Shown here piece after piece: positions 8,263 to 16,470 of a DNA stretch of 20,000 nt. Numbering within the stretch: the stretch's first letter is position 1; the number at the start of each line of letters is the position of its first letter. The position numbers were made by a program, and so were the translations under genes. Under the pieces are notes generated by a model. The model was not told the DNA's origin. It ran no database searches and saw only the letters and a list, made by a program, of their open reading frames with translations. Source of the DNA: Apostichopus japonicus (Eukaryota > Echinodermata > Holothuroidea > Aspidochirotida > Stichopodidae); assembly GCF_037975245.1 (NCBI RefSeq), contig NC_092576.1:10563611-10583610 (forward strand), written 5' to 3'.

Positions 8263-9411
8263 AATGGTGGAATAAAGGCAAGTTCCAGTTGGAAATTTAC
8301 CATCATCGTAGGTAAACTATTACCGGTTGTAGTCAGTGAAGATGGTTAATGTTTTTTAAACGGAATACCAAAATACTGTCTAGCCTTACATACTGACACT
8401 ACGGCGAACAAATTCATAGTCAATTTTGACTCAATAGGCGAAGAAAGGAAGTTGTTAACATCGCGAATTTACCCGATACCTTTACCTTGCTGAAGAATTT
8501 AGATGTTTGAGCTTTAACAACAATTTGAGTTTTATGAATGACTCAATTCCTATAAAATGCGTAATTTATGACTCTTCAAGTTACCAAGTTATGCTGTGTA
8601 AATAAGCTATATATTCAGCTAATCTATGGTATCATCATACATATTTTCATACATAAATAGGACAAGTTCACAACTATAAGTAGAAGTCGAAACTTTGAAA
8701 GAAGCCGACAGTTACATATAACAACATTTTGTCTTGCTTCGAACTGGACAACGAAGCATCTGTAAACATCAAACATCCATTTCCAGCTACATTATCTGAC
8801 GTACTGATACAAAGAGAGTGTTTATCAATTAATCCAAACCAAAGCGCCAATGACTGTTAGAAAATACACTCTGTGCAGCTCAACCTGACCAGTGTGGTAG
8901 ATTTGACCAGAATCTGCTGCGGAAAAGCTTCATGTATGGTGTTGCAAATATTCTTATATCCAAACGTTATTGTTTCTCTGTCCCGGACAGTTCGCATAAA
9001 CAGGATTTTACCGTAGATCTTTGGAAGGTCACACAAAATCAATACAGGTTATGTTGTTCGATGAGAGTTAACAAAATGATAGACTCAATGACTCTGAATA
9101 AAAACTCAGATCAGGAAAGGTTATTGGCATACGATTTACCGATCTTATAGATCATATTTTGTTTGCATAATCACATCATCACTAGGGTTCATGTTATAAC
9201 ATAGATATAATATTCCTTCCATCATGAAACTACCCCACAGCTTGGATTGAACATCACTCTTGATGGGTTTTTCCCGACAAACGTCAATCTGACTCGACGG
9301 ATATTTCCGAGGACTGAGACGTTGCACTCCCCCACATAAATGGTAATGGTAATGGTATACAGTGTACATTCCTTGTATTTTACATTTCTTTGGGTTCAAC
9401 TACTACACTGT
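8263..9411. other. Non-coding stretch with a repeat fragment (copy D)
   Basis: No gene is recognisable. 8606-8667 (GCTATATATTCAGCTAATCT and following) matches the tail of repeat copy C at 9656-9716 (GCTATATATTAGGCTAAGTC), so it is probably the displaced tail of copy B or a fourth copy. Overlapping open frames near 8857-9150 on both strands lack known motifs. Confidence 0.45.
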
Positions 9412-9735
9412 CAACTTTCAAACTGTCAAGTTCCATTCCTGAAAAGGTAATTGTTGCACTTTTTACATATTGTACAATTTAGCAAAATATAAAGGACCAT
9501 TTTGGCATCCAGTATAATGGCGTGCATTTTGAATACCAAGTTCAGTACAAACAACAAAGCTAGTCAGTCATATGACATTGTCAATGTTAACTCCATTCAG
9601 ATTTCATTTATTTCGTTCAGCGTTTTGTATTTACTCAATTCTGCTCGGTTAATTAGCTATATATTAGGCTAAGTCTATTGTATCAGCATACAAGTATTCA
9701 TGCATACATAGAACAGGTGGAAAACTAATCAATAG
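9412..9735 (+). repeat. Unknown repeat family, copy C
   Basis: Shares with copies A and B the ordered blocks AAGTTCCATTC, AATGGCGTGCA (9516), CAGTACAAACAACAAAGC, AGTCAGTCATATGACATTG, CAATGTTAAC and CAGATTTCATT. It extends into a tail, from 9656, that also occurs at 8606-8667. In C the core and tail are 140 bp apart. After copy B the matching tail lies about 1 kb away, as if B had taken up further insertions. Confidence 0.55.
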
Positions 9736-10164
9736 TACGGTAAGATCATGCTAAAATAAAACGAAAGATTAAAGTAAGTGTGTAGGCCTTTTATATATTT
9801 CCTGCAGTCTTGATTATGACACATGCCTGTTTGAACTGTTAAGATACATAAGGCCATGCCAACGACTTAACGATGCATTTTGAATGACTTAACGGATTGA
9901 ATGCGAGTCCCCACCCTCTTGGCCTTTGTCTTGAAAAAATATATTTGTATAAGTATACATTACAGTATAACATCCGTAACACGAAAGGTAGCAAGTTTGT
10001 GAACTGCATGAGGTGGTAAATGCAATACTGATTTCCACGTGAAACCTACTAATCGTGAGGCAATTTAAAAACTATATATACAATTAAACATAAGAATGCA
10101 AATACAAGCAACCACTCCTCTCATGGAGGACGGTAGAACTAGTTGGGATATGGACACACGGGGC
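9736..10164. other. Non-coding stretch without recognisable gene
   Basis: AT-rich. Contains two near copies of a GACTTAACG string around 9864-9895. I see no gene or structured RNA. Confidence 0.4.
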
Positions 10165-10198
10165 ATGTGCTATATGCCCCGTGGGGCATATAGCACAT
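10165..10198. repeat. 34-bp perfect palindrome, 16-bp arms, 2-base loop
   Basis: The arm ATGTGCTATATGCCCC is followed by GT and then its exact reverse complement. The pairing stops cleanly at both ends. It is too tight to be a normal microRNA precursor and has no T-run to act as a terminator. It directly precedes a LINE-like 3' tail. Confidence 0.9.
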
Positions 10199-10199
10199 A

Positions 10200-10390
10200 T
10201 ATTAACTCTGTTACTGTTCTGGTTCTGCTTATTTAGTTTTATTCTCGTAGTTGTTCACTTATAGTTTGTTTATTGTATGATTGTGTTTGTATTCACTAAT
10301 GTTTTATGTTTACTGTCGACGGGAAATAATTTCCGTTTTCTGTTTTCTGAAATGGACAACAAAAGTTTCTATCTATATATCTATCTATAG
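10200..10390 (+). mobile_element. Candidate 3' tail of a non-LTR retrotransposon ending in (TATC)n
   Basis: A T-rich stretch is followed by TCGACGGGAAATAATTTCCG, which forms a small hairpin, then TTTCTGAAATGGACAACAAAAG, then TTTCTATCTATATATCTATC (to about 10389). Several non-LTR families end in a short 3' UTR hairpin followed by a tetranucleotide microsatellite instead of poly(A). No coding part is attached, so this would be a very short 5'-truncated copy. The call rests on overall form only. Confidence 0.35.
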
Positions 10391-10565
10391 GTATGTCTAT
10401 TTGCTTTTTCACTTTTAATAGTTCAAATGAATACGAGATTTCATTTTACATTGCTACTATAGTAAATATAACTGTTCTTCTCAACTTTAGAACTTTGTGT
10501 ACTCACCGAAAGGCTTAGCCTACAGTGTGACTGTTAAATTGGATCTTAAATTTACCTATAGCACC

Positions 10566-11501
10566 CAGGGACTTCTCTAGAGGGGGTGTGGGTGTCTCAC
10601 CCCCCCCCCCCAACTTGGTAAAACTGACAATAGTTGAAAAATTGGAGTGCGACAGTCGGAATTTCCGACTGTCGCACTTTAATTTCTCTAGGCCTATTCA
10701 TATACTCCTGTCATTGTGAATGACCTAAAATGGAAAAATTTCGGTCAAACTTGACCTTTAACCAGTCATATTCACCACGTTTTCCTTGCCACTTTGAGAA
10801 ATTGTATCTTGCGATTCTTATACTCCACCATACAAAACTTCGTATGATTTTGAATACTCCAAAAAAAGGCCTAATAGAACTACCGTCATAAATTGCCCAA
10901 TTTTTTTGGGGGGATGGGGGGGGGGGGAACGAACGACTTGCCTAAAAAATGTAACCACAATTTTCTGGCGCTCGGCGCGCGTTCCACCTGTTAATGTGCA
11001 TATCATATAGGCATGCATCGGTTTTCATATCGTAAGCCTATAACATACAAGCATTTTCCGTCTTATTACCCATCCATATTGGTTAGAATTATTGGGCAAG
11101 TCGTTACAATATTAATGGTAAAAATTATATAATGTTACCCATTGAAAAACACATTGCAATTATCTTTCTTTCAGTGGGTGCCGAAAAGTCATCAGCATAT
11201 TGCCCGAATTTTCACCAAAATATTTGTTCGGGGGAGGGGGGGGGTTGGGGGCTAATAAGTTTGTGAAGTGAGTGCCAGTGGCTACAAATGTATCGAAAAA
11301 AGTTCGGAACAAAAGTGCAGTCGCGAAATATGGGGTGTCTGACTGACACTGACCGTATCGTTGACGAGTAGCGCGGGGTGGGGTTGGGGGGAAGGGGGTA
11401 CAAGGCAGCAGTCGGAATTTTCTGGCTTCAAAACCCATCCAATTGGATTTTCAGCCACTACACCCCCCCCCCCCAATCATCAGGCTTTAGCTACGTCCCT
11501 G
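10566..11501. mobile_element. hAT-type non-autonomous DNA transposon, second copy type, 936 bp
   Basis: The left end starts CAGGGACTTCTCTAGAGG. The right end (11484-11501), reverse-complemented, starts CAGGGACGTAGCTAAAGC; the first seven bases are identical and 13 of 18 match overall. Flanking octamers ATAGCACC (10558-10565) and ATTTCACC (11502-11509) agree at 6 of 8 positions, as expected for an old hAT insertion. C-runs lie just inside both ends, and there are G-runs at about 10912-10927 and 11230-11250. No transposase remains. Open frames here are proline- or glycine-rich products of the C/G runs and not genes. Confidence 0.6.
10646..10678. repeat. 33-bp perfect palindrome, 16-bp arms, 1-base centre
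   Basis: The arm AGTGCGACAGTCGGAA is followed by T and then its exact reverse complement. It lies inside the second hAT-like element near its left end. A partial match, CAGTCGGAATTTT, recurs at about 11408, near the right end of the same element. Confidence 0.9.
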
Positions 11502-11911
11502 ATTTCACCTATACATCTTACCAAAGATTATCAGAATTATGCAGTTCGTAATGAAAATTCAAAATGCGCTTTGCAGTGTGACACAGACCGCTGCCTATAA
11601 CAAAAAAAAAAGAAAAGGAAAATAAATCGTTCAATGTATGACCTTTCTTTGTTAATGATAAAACGAACTATTCCGTCTGCTTGCGATGGCTGACCTTTCA
11701 TAAGTACTACCCTAAAAAAAGATGTATTATTCTGAATAGCTAAGTAAATTTACAGTTCGCCAATATTACTATATAATTTTATATTTAAGTCATCAGCGGT
11801 TCTACTGACACATTTTTAGTTTTTTTTTTTCATATCATTTGGTTGGAATTGTATCTTTTTCTAATAATTATGTAACATTCATAAATGCCTAAACCAACTT
11901 TCTGTATACTG
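11502..11911. other. AT-rich non-coding stretch
   Basis: Contains A-runs near 11600-11615 and a T-run at 11819-11830. No gene or structured RNA is recognisable. Confidence 0.45.
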
Positions 11912-11942
11912 GACCAGTCTCGAATGCGATTCGAGACTGGTC
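11912..11942. repeat. 31-bp perfect palindrome, 14-bp arms, 3-base loop
   Basis: The arm GACCAGTCTCGAAT is followed by GCG and then its exact reverse complement. Imperfect pairing continues outward: TATACT before it and AGTGTATA after it, so the hairpin can extend by several pairs. Confidence 0.9.
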
Positions 11943-13721
11943 GAGTGTATAGAGAGGAGAATTGCTTCAGGATCGAAATGTTAGACAAACACTGGTTTGT
12001 TGCCGTGGCAATCATGAAGTCATAATTAAAAGAAATGAAAACATGGTGTACATTGCCATGAGTATATGCAAATATGTTTATGGGCAAAGAAATGTTTCAA
12101 ATTGCAAAAGAATATTGTACAGTATATATAGCCAACTTGCAATTAGTTACAGCAGTTGTACTCTATGTTTTCACACACACCGAGTCTCAATACACACTGT
12201 ACGTACTTCTTTAATCATCCAGCTAAATACTTCGAGTAACATGAATGACTTAGGGATTAATTTTGAGCTAGAGTCAATGTAAGCAACCTTATCGAGGTGC
12301 TTCAACGAAGAACCGAAGCGTAAAGCGTACAATGTTGACACTAGTAACAGTAGAAACCTTGTCGTAAGCCTAGCAATAACGTAAGCACTAGACCTACTAC
12401 TAATTCTAGCAGTAACGACATGACTGACCAGGGACAAGGCCTAGCGATCTTTCAGACTCGCAATAACACTGTGGTTACTACAAGTCCAAACCTGTCGAAC
12501 AATCATACAATGGGGCTCGGAACCTCTTCAAAAACTGCTCATTCTCAGGCCCAGTGAACGTTTATTTGAACGGTTCATCTACCGACTAGGGATAGACAAG
12601 TTCTACTCAAAAGAATGTTAGCAACAGGCAACGTTGCTATAGCCTAACTGTTGTAGCGTTTACGGACTTTTCAGAACACACACAACTCAGCCGATCTGTT
12701 TATTGCGCAATTTGACCTGGTAGGTCAAAAATAAGTTTTAAAATGTTACCTTAGAAATTTGTTCATTTGTTCTTATTTAATTGTCATTTCCCTCCATTTT
12801 TGAGTGTTTCAATTGATTAGAATACCAACATTTAAGACCAAACGATACTGCTTCATTCGCAGTTTTTCACTTTTAATGTTCGTCGGAAGAAAATGCTGTT
12901 TTACATGAGGTGACTATTACGTCATTCAGGAAAAAAGATCAAGAGAGGCATAAGGAAAATTAAATACAGATCAGCAAATATTATTAGCGAAAAAATTCCG
13001 TTTTCTAACATTTGTGAGGGTCATTTATGAATAGTGATGACGTCATCAGAGGTCTCAAATCAAATTTAAGACCGGTTCCCCTCGTATTTATCCCCTAATT
13101 GAAACTGTGCACGAAGAATAAAGACAGTTAAAGACTGAAATTGTATTCACATAACAAAATAGCGAAAGCGACCTTTTCCCCAATTCCGACTCGTCGAATT
13201 TGTCAGGAAACTGGTGGTTGTCGATACAATCATAAACACAATACTGCATATTATCCATATTTTAAATTTTTACACGGAGTCTGGTACACGCATTTCCGGC
13301 TCGCAACGGTTTTCTTAGACGTCATAACATTATACAATCCGATAACAGCTTTAATATTCAAACATTCTAAACCCTTCTCTGCATTGCATTAAGGCTCTCT
13401 CTTGTAAACAAGTAATGTTTTAAATTGTTTTAAAACGTTACCCAATTATACCTCCTAAAAGTTCATGCCTGCAGATTACTGTTTTTTAATAAAAGAAAAC
13501 ATAATTTTAAGCTATCTTCGTAAATTATCGATACTTCTAGAAACTAATATTCATGTTATACAGACAAACTAACTTCCGAAAAAAGTTAACTTTATCAATC
13601 AAATGAACTTATTTAAAATACTTGACATCGATAGGAATTATTTGTAATTTGTATAGGTTATAAGAGAGTAAAATTTCATTCGTCACGCAAATCATCAGTA
13701 AATCGCTTTGTTTAATTGCAG
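11943..13721. other. Non-coding stretch upstream of the death-effector-domain exon
   Basis: Probably intron and/or promoter DNA of the downstream gene. No protein similarity is seen in the short open frames at 11962-12282, 12171-12437 or 13141-13392. CRE/ATF-like sites cluster at its right side: TTACGTCA at 12917, TGACGTCA at 13038 and AGACGTCA at 13317. A 5' non-coding exon may lie here but I cannot place it. Confidence 0.45.
13036..13047. promoter_or_regulatory. Perfect CRE/ATF-type palindrome GATGACGTCATC
   Basis: The octamer TGACGTCA (13038-13045) is the full CREB/ATF consensus, here in a 12-bp palindrome. It lies about 700 bp before the death-effector-domain start codon. Related sites lie at 12917, 13317, 13747 and 14167. 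A promoter role is an inference from the motif alone. Confidence 0.35.
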
Positions 13722-13745
13722 TAATAGGGATAACATCTCTTCGAT

Positions 13746-14025
13746 ATGACGTCATCAAGTTCTACGTCGCCGTTTAGGCTCACTCTTCTGAAAGTATCCG
13801 ATGTCTTGACGGAGAAAAATGTCCAGGATCTGGCTTTCCTATGTGAAGATATAAGTCCTGCCAGGAGAGAGCTGATAACCAACGCTAGAGAATTATTTGC
13901 TGCTTTACAAGGTCATGAACTGCTCAACGAACAAAAGGTTAACGTACTTATCGATTGGTTAGACGAGCTTCGGCTTTTGGAGGCTTCAAATCTGTTGAAG
14001 AATTACAGAAAGACGCACCTAACAG
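13746..14025 (+). CDS. Death effector domain (DED) protein, first coding exon
   Basis: ATG at 13746 opens a frame of 93 codons plus one base up to a splice donor ACAG|GTAGG (GT at 14026-14027), so the intron is phase 1. A pyrimidine-rich acceptor ending TTTAATTGCAG places the exon start at 13722, with 24 bases of 5' UTR. Residues from about 10 to 89 fit a DED. They include an amphipathic first helix (FRLTLLKVSDVL), the DLAFLCED segment of helix 2, the ARELFAALQ segment where FADD has a DLFSMLL-type motif, and a closing LIDWLDELRLLEASNLL. The charged RxDL motif is degenerate (RLLEA). DEDs assemble caspase-8/FADD-type death or innate-signalling complexes in the cytoplasm. Downstream exons are not identified, so FADD-, caspase-8- or c-FLIP-like identity stays open. 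The frame reads on past the donor to 14048 but loses similarity there. Confidence 0.75.
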
Positions 14026-14053
14026 GTAGGCTACTAAGTATTTTATAAGAAAG

Positions 14054-14453
14054 CAGGCGCGTAGCAGGACTTCTTGATATAAATGAGATTGCAAACCAAA
14101 TTTACCCCAATTTGAAGTGTCAGGAAAGATCTGTTTAATTAACGCCTGTATTGATATTACTTTTCATGACGTCATACATGCCTTATCGTCTGTACGAATT
14201 CAAATGTTCAGATTGATGAAAATAATTGTAACAATCGTTGTGGGGAGGAAGCCACCACCTTTGAGAAATTTAATTTTTTTAATGGGACTTAGATGCAAAC
14301 TGGTGCTATAAATTTCAATCATTTTAACTACATTTGTCTTTAAGAGTTAGTGTGCGTGAAATTAAAATGTGAGACATTTAAGAATATCGGGTTAAAGAAG
14401 TTGAGGATGAACGTCTTACTATGCCCCCCCCCCACCCCGTGGCTACGGCCCTG
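14054..14453. mobile_element. Probable hAT-type non-autonomous element, 400 bp, inside the DED-gene intron
   Basis: The left end is CAGGCGCGTAGCAGG. The right end, reverse-complemented, is CAGGGCCGTAGCCACGG, with 10 of the first 12 bases matching. The core CGTAGC is shared with the element at 2887-3687, and a C-run again lies just inside the right end. No good 8-bp duplication is visible (TAAGAAAG against TATATATT), so the limits are less secure than for the other two. Its left end begins 28 bp after the DED exon ends. Confidence 0.4.
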
Positions 14454-14471
14454 TATATATTAACGGTGACC

Positions 14472-14730
14472 GGACAACTCCCCCCTGGACAATTACCCCC
14501 CGGACAATTACTCCCAAGACAACTCCCCCCTGGACAATTACCCCCCGGACAATTCCCACCCAGACAATTCCCACCCCGGACAGTTCCCACCCCAGACAAT
14601 TCCCCCCGGACAATTCCCATCCCGGACGACTTCCCCCCGGACAATTACCCCCCGGTCAATAACCTTCCTGGACAATTTCCCCCCGGACTATTCCCCCCCC
14701 CCCGGACAATTTCCCCGGACAATTGCTATG
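14472..14730. repeat. 15-bp minisatellite, about 17 units, consensus GGACAATTMCCCCCC
   Basis: GGACAA-type cores start at 14472, 14487, 14502, 14517, 14532, 14547, 14562, 14578, 14594, 14608, 14624, 14639, 14654, 14670, 14685, 14704 and 14717, a 15-bp period with few indels. Because 15 is a multiple of three, one frame reads as repeating Pro-Pro-Gly-Gln-Leu and looks like a proline-rich ORF. I regard that as a by-product of the repeat: it has no start context and no conserved flanks. Confidence 0.9.
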
Positions 14731-14829
14731 GCGCGAGAAAGCGGAATATATACGTACAAATATATATATGCTGTACTTGCGAAATACATACATGGTTAAC
14801 TTCAAAAATACATTTTAGACATATTTGTT

Positions 14830-15100
14830 TACACATATATATTCCCTGAAAATTATATTTATTCCCTTAAAAGATATATTTATATATTCTCCAGGCGTAC
14901 AGAAAGTATTTTCTTAATAACAAATATGTATTCTGTGCAAAAATATATATTCTCTTACAGTAAATATTCTGTCAAAAATATATATTCTCTAACACAAAAT
15001 ATATTTTTTCTCTGCCAAGAATATATTTATTCTCTAAGAGAAAAAAAAGGTATTCTCTAAAGAAATATATATATCCTTTTCAAAAAGTATGTATTCTATT
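14830..15100. repeat. AT-rich degenerate tandem repeat with ATATATTCTCT core
   Basis: Strings such as AAATATATATTCTCT recur with spacing of roughly 17-23 bp (for example at 14948, 14965, 14983, 15028 and 15051). The unit is poorly kept, but the alternation of A-run, TATATA and TTCTCT is clear across the stretch. A shorter related patch lies at 15198-15235. Confidence 0.6.
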
Positions 15101-15463
15101 GCACACTTATTGCCAATATAATGAATAAGCTGTTCACTGAAGTTACTGAAACACCAACATCTCAGTTGGCACTTACAGAGCTCCGTACTTTGTTCAGCAT
15201 ATATATATATTTCTTACAGAATATATTTTTTGCACAGAATTGAAAGGCCTGCCTGACATGTCAATAAAACATTGTATCCTAATTCACAAGTCAGTAATAT
15301 GAGGCATAGCTTCGGCTTTTGTCCACAAACTTTCAGTTCTGTTACCAAATTGTTGACCCTTATTATGGCCAGCAAGAAAAGACGAAACTTTGAATTCATC
15401 GGGGTGTTGAAGAAATTGGGAGGGTGGCTGATCATTGTAGTACTTTGCTGCTAAATGATCAGA

Positions 15464-15649
15464 ACAACCCAGATTGCTTGAAGAAATAAAGGAGGAAATT
15501 CAAAAAGAGTGGGCTCAACTCAAGTCTCAAGTCAGTGGCAAAAATATTCCATTTGGTCCCCTATCCCAGCTTGTAATCCAGGAAGGCTACAACTATCCTC
15601 TGTTGTCTGAATTATTTAAAGTAATGGTACACCTTTTGCTCGCAAAGTA
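15464..15649 (+). pseudogene. Possible transposase relic (hAT C-terminal-like), low confidence
   Basis: One frame stays open from about 15464 to TAA at 15647-15649, and its composition looks protein-coding: an acidic/basic helix (RLLEEIKEEIQKEWAQLKSQ), then GPLSQLVIQEGYNYPLLSEL. The last part recalls the segment before the dimerisation domain of hAT or ZNF862-like transposases, where a tyrosine-proline motif leads into a hydrophobic helix. There is no start codon, and the flanking frames are broken. It could equally be a degraded exon of another gene. Confidence 0.3.
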
Positions 15650-15828
15650 AGGCTTCCAAGCGGCAGGTTTAAGCAAATGCAAGTATGTTGGAGTTTACAG
15701 TTTTTGAGTTTTAGATTCTACGGATGCCCATAAGCTCATTTCCAATGCCAATAGCCCCCTATTCGTACGAGGCGTATCGCACATGTTATCTGATAGGCTG
15801 GTCCGGTGGGAGATACTGTAGCTTATAA

Positions 15829-16106
15829 ACAAGGTTTCCACAACTTGGCGTCTGGCGACTCAAAATGACCTTTGATCTCAATAAAATATTGTACTGAACG
15901 TGTCACAACTACATACTAAATATGAGATTCGTTCAACATTCCCTTCTTGAGATATCGTGTTTACAAGGTTTACACTATTTGACCCCTGGTGAACCCAAAT
16001 GACCTTTGACCTCCACATTAAACTAGAGGCTTTTGCTCCTAAATGTGGTCCCCTACTCACGAACTTAAATATGATATTGGTTTAAGCTTACATCCTTGAG
16101 ATATCC
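15829..16106. repeat. Two-unit 134-bp tandem repeat
   Basis: ACAAGGTTT starts at 15829 and again at 15963. Both units continue with a TTGGCGTCTGGCGAC or TTGACCCCTGGTGAA block, then AAATGACCTTTGA, then AAATATGA and CTTGAGATATC. The units are well diverged. This form (GACCCCTGGTGA with AAATGACCTTTGACCTC) is one I associate with dispersed repeats of marine invertebrate genomes; the family name is not known to me. Confidence 0.7.
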
Positions 16107-16123
16107 ATATGATATTATATATG

Positions 16124-16309
<186 letters not shown>

Positions 16310-16470
16310 GATGGAACGAGGATGGCCTTTTAACTGTCAAGAACGTTCTGTAAGGGGCTCTCAATTTTAACGCTTATTCTCCACTTCTTCCGCATTGAGC
16401 AAGTGTTTGATTACCACCAACCCGGAATATCAACTATATTCTAACTTTTTCTTCGTGAATTTGTGCCGTT

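Noticed and set aside
11160-11600. Overlapping proline-rich open frames on both strands
   Set aside because: They arise from C- and G-runs inside the hAT-like element and have no domain or codon pattern.
13141-13392. Open frame upstream of the DED exon as a further exon
   Set aside because: It has no ATG start (it begins at TTG), no clear splice sites and no domain; it is more likely intron or promoter DNA.
13725-13735. TAGGGATAACA resembling a homing-endonuclease (I-SceI) site
   Set aside because: Only the first 11 bases of the 18-bp site match; there is no intein, group I intron or vector context.
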